Below are positions 8,823-17,229 of a stretch of 64,000 bases of DNA, in pieces; the first letter of the stretch is position 1; the number at the start of each line of letters is the position of its first letter. The notes below the pieces were generated by a model. It was not told the DNA's origin. It saw only the letters and a program-made list of their open reading frames with translations, and made no database searches. Source of the stretch: Actomonas aquatica (GTDB lineage: Bacteria; Verrucomicrobiota; Verrucomicrobiia; Opitutales; Opitutaceae); contig NZ_CP139781.1 of NCBI RefSeq assembly GCF_019679435.2, positions 2,604,001 through 2,668,000 of the forward strand. The letters run 5' to 3'. Made by a program: the position numbers and the translations under genes.

Positions 8823-9665
8823 ATGCGCTCTCAGCTCTACGAATGCCGTGTCATGCACGCCCGCTTCGCCCCGAAGCGGCACCGCTTTGTCTACCGCATC
8901 TTCATGCTGAGCCTCGACCTCGACGAACTTCCCGCCTTGGCGAAACGCCTGCGCTGGTTCTCCGTCGACCGCGCCAATCTCTACAGCCTGCGCCTGCGCG
9001 ACTTCCTCCCCCTCGGCGAAATCAAACACAACGCCAGCCCCGACGCCCCGGCCGACCACACCACCGCCGCCCACCTCAAACAACGCGTCCTCCACCACCT
9101 CGCTGCCCACGGCATCGATCCCGGTCCCGACGCCCGCGTGCAACTCGTCACTCTGCCGCGCATCCTCGGCTACCGCTTCAACCCCGTTTCGTTTTATTAC
9201 ATCCGCAACGCCGCCGATGAACCCGTCGCCGCGCTCGCCGAGGTCACCAATACCTTCCACGAGATGAAGCCGTATTTGCTTTCCGGTGACAACCGCGACG
9301 GCGACACCTTCCACCGCCGCACGCCCAAACACTTCTACGTGTCGCCCTTCTCTGACGTTGATGTCGCCTTCGACTTCACCCTGCGCGTTCCCGGCGACCG
9401 TCTCTCCGTCCAAATCGACGACTACACCGGCGACAAACGCACCCTCACCAGCACCGTGACCGGCACCGCCCGCCCGCTCACCGACGGTGCCCTCGCCCTC
9501 TTCCTCCTCAAATACCCCCTGCTCACCCTGCGCGTGATCTTCCTCATCCATTGGCACGCTTTCCGCCTCTGGCTCAAACGTGTGCCATGGTTCGCCAAAG
9601 CCGCCCGCGCCGCCGATCAACGCGACCTCTACCGTCCCCACTCCTCCCTCCGTTCCGAATCCTGA
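8823..9665 (+). CDS. DUF1365 family protein
   Basis: A 280-residue protein with the DUF1365 hallmarks: an N-terminal YECRVMHARFAPKRHRFVYRIFMLSLDLDEL, then LPRILGYRFNPVSFYYI and VTNTFHEMKPY, and later KHFYVSPFSDVD. The family has no settled biochemical function but almost always lies between an FAD oxidoreductase and a CFA-type methyltransferase, as here. I chose the ATG at 8823 because family proteins begin just before the (Y/L)-x-C-x-V-x-H-x-R motif; the open frame extends far upstream but only as a shadow of the oxidoreductase gene. Confidence 0.92.
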   Translation: MRSQLYECRVMHARFAPKRHRFVYRIFMLSLDLDELPALAKRLRWFSVDRANLYSLRLRDFLPLGEIKHNASPDAPADHTTAAHLKQRVLHHLAAHGIDPGPDARVQLVTLPRILGYRFNPVSFYYIRNAADEPVAALAEVTNTFHEMKPYLLSGDNRDGDTFHRRTPKHFYVSPFSDVDVAFDFTLRVPGDRLSVQIDDYTGDKRTLTSTVTGTARPLTDGALALFLLKYPLLTLRVIFLIHWHAFRLWLKRVPWFAKAARAADQRDLYRPHSSLRSES

Positions 9666-9770
9666 GCCGACGCCGATGCTCGCAAAAAACCGGTCTGCGG
9701 GTTGACCCAACTCACCTCCCGCATCCTGTCCACCCAGCAAGCTCACTCCGAACGCTTCACCTCCCCAACC

Positions 9771-11072
9771 ATGCCTTCCTCGTCCTCCACCGCCTCCGCC
9801 AGCCCCACCGCGATTCCCGAGGAGCAGCGCCGTGTCTCCCTCGGTCGACGACTTGTGCTGGACACCCTTTCGCCCATGCAGCGCGGCTACCTGCGCCTCG
9901 AACTCCCCGGCGGCGAAGCCGTTGAGTTCGGCGATCGCGACACCGCCCGACCGCTGCCCTGCGGCATCAACGCCCACGCCGCCATCAAGGTGAAGCGCGA
10001 GGCCTTCTTCCAAAAGTGCGTGCTCTCCGGCGACCTCGGTTTTGCCGAGAGCTTCATCGACGGTGACTGGGAATCTCCCGACCTCTCCGCCGTGATCGCG
10101 TGGTTCATCCTCAACATCGACGAGGCGCCCACCCTCTCCGGTTCCAAACGCGCCGCCCGCGCCGGTGCCCTCAACGTGCTGCGGCTCATCAACCGTCTCG
10201 GCCACCTCCTGCGCCCCAACAGCCGCACCACCGCCCGCCGCAACATCAGCGAGCACTACGACCTTTCCAACGAGTTCTTCGGCCTCTTCCTCGACCCGTC
10301 CATGATGTATTCGGCCGCCCGCTGGCCGACCCCCGACCTGTCCCTCGAGGAAGCCCAACGCGCCAAAAACGACGCGCTCTGCCAGAAGCTCCAACTTCAG
10401 CCCACCGACCGCGTCCTGGAGATCGGCAGCGGTTGGGGCGGTTGGTCGATGCACGCTGCCCGCACCTACGGCTGCCACGTCACCACCCTCACCATTTCCC
10501 AACAACAATACGACCTCGCCACCGCCCGCATCGCCGCCGCCGGTCTCAGCGATCGCATCGAGGTCAAAATGTGCGACTACCGCGACGTCACCGGCTCCTT
10601 CGACAAGATCGTATCGATCGAAATGATGGAGGCCATCGGCCACCGCTACCTGCCGCAGTTCTGCTCCGCCCTCCACCGCGTGCTCAAACCGCAGGGCTTG
10701 CTCGCCCTCCAGTTCATCACCTGCCCCGACGACCGCTACGACGCCTTCCGCAAGGGCGTCGACTTCATCCAAAAGCACATCTTCCCGGGCTCCCTCTTGC
10801 TCTCGCTCAACCGCGTCAACGACCAGCTCGCCCGCGCCGGCGGCTTCGTGCTCAACTCCGTCGAGGACTTCGCCCACGACTACGCGCGCACCCTGCAACT
10901 CTGGCGCGAGGCCTTCAACGCCCGCCTCGACGAGGTGCGCGCCCTCGGCTTCGACGAGCGCTTCATCCGCAAGTGGTCCTACTACCTCCACTACTGCGAA
11001 GCCGCCTTCGCCCTGCGCAACATCGGCGTCGTGCACACCCTGCACACCCGCGCCAACAACCTCACCCTCTGA
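9771..11072 (+). CDS. Cyclopropane-fatty-acyl-phospholipid synthase-type methyltransferase (first copy)
   Basis: A SAM-dependent methyltransferase of 433 residues with the full CFA synthase architecture: an N-terminal lipid-binding domain (about 1-150) and a C-terminal Rossmann methyltransferase domain with motif I VLEIGSGWGGW near residue 213, IVSIEMMEAIGHRY, and a C-terminal YCEAAFALRNIG segment. The NISEHYDLSNEFFGLFLDPSMMYS stretch is diagnostic of the family. It adds a methylene or methyl group across the double bond of phospholipid acyl chains. I prefer the ATG at 9771; an in-frame TTG lies 69 nt upstream. The next gene starts 6 nt after the stop. Confidence 0.93.
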   Translation: MPSSSSTASASPTAIPEEQRRVSLGRRLVLDTLSPMQRGYLRLELPGGEAVEFGDRDTARPLPCGINAHAAIKVKREAFFQKCVLSGDLGFAESFIDGDWESPDLSAVIAWFILNIDEAPTLSGSKRAARAGALNVLRLINRLGHLLRPNSRTTARRNISEHYDLSNEFFGLFLDPSMMYSAARWPTPDLSLEEAQRAKNDALCQKLQLQPTDRVLEIGSGWGGWSMHAARTYGCHVTTLTISQQQYDLATARIAAAGLSDRIEVKMCDYRDVTGSFDKIVSIEMMEAIGHRYLPQFCSALHRVLKPQGLLALQFITCPDDRYDAFRKGVDFIQKHIFPGSLLLSLNRVNDQLARAGGFVLNSVEDFAHDYARTLQLWREAFNARLDEVRALGFDERFIRKWSYYLHYCEAAFALRNIGVVHTLHTRANNLTL

Positions 11073-11078
11073 CCCACC

Positions 11079-11492
11079 ATGCTCTGGCTGCTCCGCCTGC
11101 TCTTTATCGGCATCTTCGCCTCCATGAGCGGCCTGATCGTCTGGGCCAGCCTGCAACAACCCATCTTCGGCATTCCGGCCGAGGTCACCGGCAACCCGTG
11201 GTTCATCGCCACGCTCTTCGACGCCTACTTCGCCTTCATCACGTTCTGGGTCTTTGTCGCTTGGAAGGAACCCACCCTCGGCGCGCGTATCCTCTGGTTC
11301 ATTACCGTCATCCTCTGGGGCAACTTCGCCATGGCCGTCTACATGCTGGTCGAACTCTTCCGCATCGATCACATCAACCGCCTCCGCGAGGTCTTCACGG
11401 TCCAGCGTGAGGGCCGCCTGCGCCTGCCCCTCGGCTTCGTCCTCGCCGGGGTTGCCGCCTACGCCCTCGGCGCCGGCCCCCTTTCCTCATGA
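11079..11492 (+). CDS. DUF1475 family small membrane protein
   Basis: A 137-residue protein with about four hydrophobic segments and the pattern GNPWFIATLFDAYFAFITFWVFVAWKEP, typical of the DUF1475 family. Function unknown. It begins 6 nt after the methyltransferase stop and its last codons overlap the next gene by 4 nt (ATGA), so all three are almost certainly co-transcribed and translationally coupled. Confidence 0.85.
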   Translation: MLWLLRLLFIGIFASMSGLIVWASLQQPIFGIPAEVTGNPWFIATLFDAYFAFITFWVFVAWKEPTLGARILWFITVILWGNFAMAVYMLVELFRIDHINRLREVFTVQREGRLRLPLGFVLAGVAAYALGAGPLSS

Positions 11493-12028
11493 GCGCCGAC
11501 GCCGGCAGCTCATCCGCCGCGACCGCCGATTCCTCCTCCGCGCCGCGTCGCAGTTTCTGGCAACGCCGCCTGGTCGATCCCATCAAGCGCCAACTCACGC
11601 AGGGCGTCACGCCCCGCAAGATCACCTTCACCCTCGCCGTCAGCACCGTCTGCTCCCTCTTCCCCTTCCTCGGCTTCACCTGGCTGCTCAACCTCTTCGT
11701 CGGCCTCCCCCTCCGGCTCAACCAGCCCATCATGCAAACCCTCAACCAACTGCTCACACCCGTCCACGTGCCCATGATTGTGGTCTACGTGCGCCTCGGT
11801 GAGCTGATCTGGGGTTCCGAGGAACAGGCCTTCTCCGTCGTCGACATGGTGCAGAACTTCGCCGACCTCACCTTCGGCGAATTTCTTGAAAAATTTGGCT
11901 GGGCCGGCGTGCACGCCTTCACCGCGTGGTTCATCAGCATCCCGCTGCTCTTCGCCGTCGTGTATTTTCCACTACGGCCGGTCATCGACCGCCTCGCCGA
12001 CCTCAACCGCGAACCCGACGCCGCATGA
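11489..12028 (+). CDS. DUF2062 domain membrane protein
   Basis: A 179-residue protein. The region VDPIKRQLTQGVTPRKITFTLAVSTVCSLFPFLGFTWLLNLFVGLPLRLNQP is the usual DUF2062 core (a helix with 'Q.G.sp..la.a...G...g..P..G', then long hydrophobic helices). Members often lie near glycosyltransferase or lipid genes and have no assigned reaction. A Ser/Ala-rich stretch of ~25 residues precedes the domain. It overlaps both neighbours by 4 nt, which supports coupling within the lipid operon. Confidence 0.85.
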   Translation: MSADAGSSSAATADSSSAPRRSFWQRRLVDPIKRQLTQGVTPRKITFTLAVSTVCSLFPFLGFTWLLNLFVGLPLRLNQPIMQTLNQLLTPVHVPMIVVYVRLGELIWGSEEQAFSVVDMVQNFADLTFGEFLEKFGWAGVHAFTAWFISIPLLFAVVYFPLRPVIDRLADLNREPDAA

Positions 12029-12810
12029 TCGCCACGCTGCTCCTCACCACCGTCGGCCTCATGGTGCTTTTCGCCCTCACCTACTTGTGGGCACGGCGCA
12101 TCAACAACTACGGTATCGTCGACTTCGTCTGGGCCTACAGCTTCACCGCCGTGGCCTGGCACTACGCCCTCGCCGGCCACGGCTGGGCCGCCCGCGGACT
12201 CGTCATCGCCTCCCTCGCCACCATCTGGAGCGTGCGCCTCGGCAGCCACCTCTACTCCCGCGTGATGAGCCACCACCCGCAGGAGGACAGCCGCTACGTC
12301 CAACTCCGCGAAGACTGGCAGGCCAACTTCGCCCCCAAGATGTTCGGCTTCTTCCAACTGCAGGCCGTCTCCGTCGTCATCCTCAGCGCCCCGCTCTTTT
12401 TCCCCGCGCGCAACGCCATGCCCGCCTTCAACGCCTGGGAACTCATCGGCACCACCATCACCGTGCTTGCGCTGCTCGGTGAAACCCTCGCCGACGGCCA
12501 GCTCAAAGCCTTCGTCCGCCACCCACACAACAAGGGCAAGGTCTGCAAAGTCGGCCTGTGGCGCTACAGCCGTCACCCCAACTACTTCTTCGAATGGTGC
12601 ATCTGGGTCGGCCTCGGCCTCTTCGCCTGCGGTTCCGCCTGGGGCTGGATCGGCCTCATCGCCCCCGCCGCTATCCTGCACCTGCTCCTCAACGTCACCG
12701 GCGTGCCCATGGCCGAAGCCTCGTCCCTCAAATCCAAGGGCGACGCCTTCCGCCAATACCAACAAGAGACCAACGCCTTCTTCCCCGGCCCCACCAGAAG
12801 CAGCGAGTAG
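12025..12810 (+). CDS. DUF1295 (steroid 5-alpha-reductase-like) membrane protein
   Basis: A 261-residue integral membrane protein with six or seven hydrophobic segments. The C-terminal part has the DUF1295/isoprenylcysteine-methyltransferase-like signature GLWRYSRHPNYFFEWCIWVG and a trailing QYQQETNAFFPG. Family members reduce double bonds of steroid or acyl substrates using NADPH, or are uncharacterised; in this context action on acyl chains is plausible. I chose the ATG at 12025, which overlaps the preceding TGA by 4 nt. The last codons and stop (SSE-stop) lie inside the left arm of a heptamer repeat palindrome. Confidence 0.88.
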   Translation: MIATLLLTTVGLMVLFALTYLWARRINNYGIVDFVWAYSFTAVAWHYALAGHGWAARGLVIASLATIWSVRLGSHLYSRVMSHHPQEDSRYVQLREDWQANFAPKMFGFFQLQAVSVVILSAPLFFPARNAMPAFNAWELIGTTITVLALLGETLADGQLKAFVRHPHNKGKVCKVGLWRYSRHPNYFFEWCIWVGLGLFACGSAWGWIGLIAPAAILHLLLNVTGVPMAEASSLKSKGDAFRQYQQETNAFFPGPTRSSE

Positions 12811-12891
12811 ACAGTAGCGTGTAGCGAGCATCCGAATGCTCCGCTACCCGCACCGCACTACCCGCTACTCACTACTCGCTACTCGCTACTC
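12800..12891. repeat. Palindromic heptanucleotide repeat array
   Basis: The right arm is a run of 7-bp units (GCTACCC, GCACCGC, ACTACCC, GCTACTC, ACTACTC, GCTACTC, GCTACTC; 12843-12891). The left arm carries inverted units of the same type (GAGTAGA, CAGTAGC, GTGTAGC). The centre folds as GTAGCG-AGCAT-CCGA-ATGCT-CCGCTAC. It fills the gap between the DUF1295 gene and the second methyltransferase. Confidence 0.85.
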
Positions 12892-12897
12892 ACAAAA

Positions 12898-13908
12898 ATG
12901 ATCGACTGGCTGCTCGAAAAGAACCTGCTCCCCGATGCCCTCATCCGCGTCGGCATCCGCCGCCTCCTCGCCCAACGCATCCGCGACGAGGCCGGCTACG
13001 ATGCTGCCGCCTACGTGGCCGATCTCAAGACCCGCGGCATCGCCGAGCAAACCGCCGCCGCCAACGAGCAGCACTACGAGGTGCCCACCCGCTTCTACCA
13101 GCTCTGCCTCGGCGCCCGCCTCAAATACTCCGGCTGCTTCTATCCCACCGGGAACGAATCCCTCGACGAAGCCGAGACCCACATGCTCGACCTTTACGCC
13201 GAGCGCGGAGAGTTCACCGACGGGCAGGACATCCTCGAGCTCGGCTGCGGCTGGGGCTCCATCACGCTCTACCTCGCCGCCCGCTATCCCGACTCCCACA
13301 TCACCGCTGTATCCAATTCCCGGACACAGAAGCTCCACATCGATGCCGAGGCCACCCGCCGCGGCCTGACCAACGTCACCGTGATCACGGCCGACATGAA
13401 CGATTTCGACATCACGCCCGCGTCCTTCGACCGCGTGATCTCCATCGAGATGTTTGAACACATGAAGAACTACCAACGGCTCCTCGCCCATGTGGCCCGT
13501 TGGCTGCGCCCCGGCGGCAAGCTCTTCGTCCACATCTTCACCCACCGCGAGCTGTCCTATCACTTCGTCGCCCGCGACGCGACCGACTGGATGTCCCGCT
13601 ACTTTTTCACCGGCGGTCAGATGCCCGCCCACGATCTGCTCAGCCACTTCCAAGACGACCTCACTCTCGAGGCCGCTTGGCAGGTCAACGGCCGCCACTA
13701 TCAGCAGACCGCCGAACACTGGCTCCAGAACATGGACCGCCACCGCGACGAAATCCTCCCGCTCTTCGCCGAAACCTACGGCGCGAACCAAACCACCAAA
13801 TGGTGGGTCTATTGGCGCGTCTTCTACATGGCTTGCGCCGAACTCTGGGGCTACCGCAACGGCGAGGAATGGCTCGTGAGCCACTACCGCTTTTCCAAAC
13901 CATCATGA
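12898..13908 (+). CDS. Cyclopropane-fatty-acyl-phospholipid synthase-type methyltransferase (second copy)
   Basis: A 336-residue SAM-dependent methyltransferase related to, but clearly different from, the first copy. It lacks the ~150-residue N-terminal lipid-binding domain. Motif I reads ILELGCGWGSITLYLA near residue 112 and the acidic loop VISIEMFEHMKNY follows; the HYEVPTRFYQLCLGARLKYSGCFY segment is typical of the short CFA-like family found in plants and bacteria. Two such enzymes in one operon suggest successive or alternative methylations of acyl chains. The start codon lies 7 nt after the heptamer repeat palindrome; the stop overlaps the next gene's ATG by 4 nt. Confidence 0.92.
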   Translation: MIDWLLEKNLLPDALIRVGIRRLLAQRIRDEAGYDAAAYVADLKTRGIAEQTAAANEQHYEVPTRFYQLCLGARLKYSGCFYPTGNESLDEAETHMLDLYAERGEFTDGQDILELGCGWGSITLYLAARYPDSHITAVSNSRTQKLHIDAEATRRGLTNVTVITADMNDFDITPASFDRVISIEMFEHMKNYQRLLAHVARWLRPGGKLFVHIFTHRELSYHFVARDATDWMSRYFFTGGQMPAHDLLSHFQDDLTLEAAWQVNGRHYQQTAEHWLQNMDRHRDEILPLFAETYGANQTTKWWVYWRVFYMACAELWGYRNGEEWLVSHYRFSKPS

Positions 13909-14696
13909 ACACTCCGCGCATCCTCTCCCGGGCTCTTCCGTTGATCCTCACCGGCCTCTTCGCCGCCGCGGTATCGACGGCTTTCGCGGAGACCGACGAT
14001 CCCGATGCGCTCCTTCAACGCGCCCTTCAAGCCGAGGACGAACTCCGCTCGCAGGACGCCCTCGACCTCTTCCTCCAGCTCGAAGACGCCCGCCCCGACG
14101 ATCCGTTCATCCTGCAGAAAATCGCCCGGCAATACTCCGACGCCATCGTCGACCTCGAGGACCTCGACCGCAAACGCGCCTACGCCGAGCAAGCCATCAC
14201 CTACGCCAAGCGCGCCGCGGAACTCGCCCCCGACAACGCCGAGAACGTGCTCTCCGTCGCCGTCGCCCGCGGCAAACTCGCCACCTACAGCGACAACCGC
14301 ACCAAGGTAAAACTCTCCCGCGAAATCAAAACCGACGCCGAACGCGCCCTCGCCCTCGATCCCGATTACGCTTGGGCCCATCACGTGCTCGGTCGCTGGC
14401 ACCGCGAGGTCGACGACCTCGGCTCCGTCGCCCGCTTCTTCGTCAGCCTCATCTACGGCGGCCTGCCCGACGCGTCCCTCGACGACGCCATCTCCCACCT
14501 CGAACGTGCCGTCGAACTCGAACCCGACGCGCTCGCTCATCACTTGGAACTTGGTTTCGCCTACCAAGCTGCCGGCCGCATCGCCGAAGCCCAGGAACAA
14601 TTGGAATACGGCCTCCAGCTGCCTTCTCAAAAGAAGCATGATGAGATCGCCAAAGCTCGCGCCCGCCAACAACTGGCCTCGATCCGGAGCGGTTGA
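13905..14696 (+). CDS. Exported tetratricopeptide-repeat protein
   Basis: A 263-residue protein with a signal peptide at residues 1-26 (RALPLILTGLFAAAVSTAFAET) and several TPR-like helical pairs, such as DALLQRALQAEDELRSQDALDLFLQLEDARPDDP and a C-terminal LELGFAYQAAGRIAEAQEQLEYGLQLP. The central part (YAEQAITYAKRAAELAPDNAENVLSVAVARGKLA) resembles the RMD/TPR family in bacterial periplasmic proteins. It probably acts as a periplasmic scaffold. It is the last gene of the lipid operon by spacing (4-nt overlap with the second methyltransferase). No catalytic motif is visible. Confidence 0.85.
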   Translation: MNTPRILSRALPLILTGLFAAAVSTAFAETDDPDALLQRALQAEDELRSQDALDLFLQLEDARPDDPFILQKIARQYSDAIVDLEDLDRKRAYAEQAITYAKRAAELAPDNAENVLSVAVARGKLATYSDNRTKVKLSREIKTDAERALALDPDYAWAHHVLGRWHREVDDLGSVARFFVSLIYGGLPDASLDDAISHLERAVELEPDALAHHLELGFAYQAAGRIAEAQEQLEYGLQLPSQKKHDEIAKARARQQLASIRSG

Positions 14697-14712
14697 GTCC
14701 GCCCGCGCCACC

Positions 14713-15660
14713 ATGCCCAAACGCAGCCAATTTCCCGACGAACAATCCGACGACGGTAACTTCAACCGCCAGGAGGATGCCTTCCGTGATTGGGTGCGCG
14801 CCGATGGCTCCAGCGCCTATCCCGCCATCGCCGGCCGCTACCACCTCTACGTCTGTTACGCCTGCCCGTGGGCGCATCGCATCATCATCGCCCGCGAGCT
14901 CAAAGGCCTGCAGGACGCCATCGGCATGACCGCCGTCGATCCGTGGCGCGACGACCGCGGCTGGGCCTTCCGTGACGGCGACGGTTTCTCCGCCGACCCG
15001 ATCAACGATTTCCAATTTCTGAGCGAGGCCTACCACGCGACCGACGCCGCTTACCGCGGCCGCTTCACCGTGCCGGTGTTGTGGGACAAAGAAACGAAAC
15101 GCATCGTCACCAACTCCGACGACGATCTGCTGCGCATGTTCAACTCCGAGTTCAACGCCGTCGCGCGTCACCCCGAACTCGACCTCTGCCCCGTCGACTA
15201 CCTCGACGAAATCGACCGCCTCAACGCCATCATTTACGACAAGGTCAACAACGGTGTCTACCGCGCCGGTTTCGCTTCCGAACAGGCCGCCTACGAAAAA
15301 GCCGTCGCCCCGCTCTTCGCCACCCTCGACGCGCTCGATGACCACCTCTCGCGGCAACGTTATTTGATCGGCGGTCGTCTCACCGAGACCGACATCCGCC
15401 TCTTCGTCACCCTCGTGCGTTTCGACGCCGTCTACCACGGCCACTTCAAGTGCAACCTGCGGCGCATCGTCGACTACCCGGCGCTCGGTGCCTACTTGCG
15501 CGACCTCTACCAGCACCCCGGCATCGCCGACACCGTGCGCATCGACCACATCAAAACGCACTACTACGCGACCCACACCGAGATCAATCCCACCGCCATC
15601 GTGCCGGTTGGCCCCGACCTCGATTTCACCACCCCAGCCAACCGCGAACACCTCGCCTAA
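14713..15660 (+). CDS. Glutathionyl-hydroquinone reductase (Xi-class GST)
   Basis: A 315-residue cytosolic enzyme. The thioredoxin-like N-terminal domain has the active-site motif YACPWAHR near residue 50, where the Cys before PWAH is the catalytic residue of Xi-class glutathione transferases (YqjG/PcpF type). The WxFxDG-like segment and the alpha-helical C-terminal domain (LTETDIRLFVTLVRFDAVYHGHFKCN) match the family closely. It reduces glutathionyl-quinone adducts. The ATG at 14713 gives the standard N-terminus; the open frame upstream is a shadow of the TPR gene. It starts only 16 nt after the TPR stop and could still be in the lipid transcript. It ends at a strong terminator. Confidence 0.92.
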   Translation: MPKRSQFPDEQSDDGNFNRQEDAFRDWVRADGSSAYPAIAGRYHLYVCYACPWAHRIIIARELKGLQDAIGMTAVDPWRDDRGWAFRDGDGFSADPINDFQFLSEAYHATDAAYRGRFTVPVLWDKETKRIVTNSDDDLLRMFNSEFNAVARHPELDLCPVDYLDEIDRLNAIIYDKVNNGVYRAGFASEQAAYEKAVAPLFATLDALDDHLSRQRYLIGGRLTETDIRLFVTLVRFDAVYHGHFKCNLRRIVDYPALGAYLRDLYQHPGIADTVRIDHIKTHYYATHTEINPTAIVPVGPDLDFTTPANREHLA

Positions 15661-15686
15661 GCCGCCTCCACGCGCGCCCGCCGCAA

Positions 15687-15732
15687 GCCCCTTGCACCTC
15701 GCGATCAACGTTCGCAGGCAAGGGGCCTTTTT
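15687..15732 (+). terminator. Intrinsic terminator after the glutathionyl-hydroquinone reductase gene
   Basis: A 9-bp perfect stem GCCCCTTGC/GCAAGGGGC (15687-15695 with 15718-15726) followed by CTTTTTG. It lies 26 nt past the stop and probably ends the whole lipid/GST transcript. Confidence 0.85.
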
Positions 15733-15901
15733 GTGGCTGGAAGTCAGGTCCCGCTCTGCATTGATGTTGCCCGCTCTCGTTCCTTAGCCCAGCAACGAGA
15801 GCGCTTTACCCGCTCCCCGCCCCGAACCCTCAACCCTACTCCCCCCGGCCGGTTCCCCCGCGCCCGCGCTCGGCTTTCCCCGCCGCGCAACGCTTTCCAT
15901 C

Positions 15902-17119
15902 ATGAGCACTGTTAACCCCTCCAAACTGTTCTTCGCCGCGTGCATGTCACTGATCGTGACCGCGATGACCTTCGCGATCCGTGCCGGTGTCCTCACCGAA
16001 CTCAGCCAGACCTTCGACCTCACCGACACGCAGCTCGGTTGGGTCAACTCCATGGCCTTCCTCGGCTTCCCCGTCGCCATGATGGTCCTCGGTCTCGCCT
16101 ACAACTACCTCGGCGCGAAGATCCTCATGTATATCGCCTTCATTGGTCACGTGCTGGGGTTGATCCTCACCATCACGGCCAGCGGTTTCTGGGGCCTCAT
16201 CATCTCCACCTTCCTCATCGGTTTCGCCAACGGTTCGGTCGAAGCGGCGTGTAATCCGCTCATCGCCGACATGTATCCAAAAAAGCAGACGGCGATGCTC
16301 AACCGCTTCCACGTTTGGTTCCCCGGTGGCATCGTGATCGGTGCGCTCGTGTCTCAAGCCATGACCTCCGCCTCTCTCGGCTGGCAGGCCCAGATCGGGG
16401 TCATGCTCATCCCGACGGCGATCTACGGCTGGCTCATCTTCACCCAGACCTTCCCGAAGTCGGAAAACATCGAGACCTCGACCGGCACGAACATCAAAGC
16501 CCTCTTCACCCCGCTCTACCTGTTCATGATCGTCTGCATGACGCTCACCGCGACGTCCGAACTCGGCACCCAACAATGGGTTGGCCGCGTGCTCGCCGAG
16601 ACCGGCGCCCACCCGATGATCCTGCTCGCGCTCTCGACCGGCCTCATGGCCATCGGCCGTCAATTTGGCGGTCCGCTCGTGCATCAGCTCAACGTCACCG
16701 GCGTCCTCCTCGTCTCGGCCATTCTCACCGCCGTCGGCCTCTACATGCTCAGCACCGCCACCGGCGGCATGGTCTACGTGGCCATCGTGGTCTTCGCCAT
16801 CGGCGTCTGCTACTTCTGGCCCAACATGATCGGTTTTGTGTCGGAATACCTGCCCAAGACCGGCGCGCTCGGCATGTCGCTCATGGGCGGCGCCGGCATG
16901 TTTGCGGTCTCGATCTGGAACCCCATCATCGGCGGCTGGATCGACTCCAACCGCGCCGAAGCCATCGCCAACGGCATGACCGACGAATCCGCCATCGAGC
17001 TCGCGACCGGTCAGGCCACGCTGCACACCATGACCATGTTCCCCATCGTGCTCATCGTCGCCTTCGGCATCCTCTTCGCGGTCCGCGGCAAACTGGCCAA
17101 AGGCGCCCACACGCAATAA
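15902..17119 (+). CDS. MFS transporter, sugar permease-like
   Basis: A 405-residue major facilitator protein with twelve predicted transmembrane segments. The first half has the pattern GWVNSMAFLGFPVAMMVLG and GFANGSVEAACNPLIADMYPKKQTAMLNRFHVWFPGG, which resembles the fucose/glucose permease (FucP/NanT-like) branch in Bacteroidetes and Verrucomicrobia ('vE...NplvadlyP..kt..ln.fH..fpgG'). A sugar substrate is therefore likely but not shown. It stands alone between two intrinsic terminators. The ATG at 15902 gives the normal short cytoplasmic N-terminus. Confidence 0.88.
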   Translation: MSTVNPSKLFFAACMSLIVTAMTFAIRAGVLTELSQTFDLTDTQLGWVNSMAFLGFPVAMMVLGLAYNYLGAKILMYIAFIGHVLGLILTITASGFWGLIISTFLIGFANGSVEAACNPLIADMYPKKQTAMLNRFHVWFPGGIVIGALVSQAMTSASLGWQAQIGVMLIPTAIYGWLIFTQTFPKSENIETSTGTNIKALFTPLYLFMIVCMTLTATSELGTQQWVGRVLAETGAHPMILLALSTGLMAIGRQFGGPLVHQLNVTGVLLVSAILTAVGLYMLSTATGGMVYVAIVVFAIGVCYFWPNMIGFVSEYLPKTGALGMSLMGGAGMFAVSIWNPIIGGWIDSNRAEAIANGMTDESAIELATGQATLHTMTMFPIVLIVAFGILFAVRGKLAKGAHTQ

Positions 17120-17146
17120 CGCTGCTTCCATTTCGGTCCTTCCCCC

Positions 17147-17173
17147 GCCCCGCCATTTCGGCGGGGCTTTTTG
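17147..17173 (+). terminator. Intrinsic terminator after the sugar MFS gene
   Basis: Stem GCCCCGCC/GGCGGGGC (17147-17154 with 17160-17167) followed by TTTTT, 28 nt past the stop codon. Confidence 0.88.
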
Positions 17174-17229
17174 TTTGTGCAACTTCCCGGCGATACCTTC
17201 CTTCCCCAGCTTCCGCCTCCCTCCTACCC

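Noticed and set aside
9550..9572. TGGCACGCTTTCCGC resembling a -24/-12 site
   Set aside because: Inside the DUF1365 coding sequence and the -12 box is CCGC, not TTGC.
8784..11372. 862-residue minus-strand open frame
   Set aside because: Antisense shadow of the DUF1365, CFA and DUF1475 genes; composition is Gly/Glu/Val-rich without motifs, as expected for reverse frames in GC-rich DNA.
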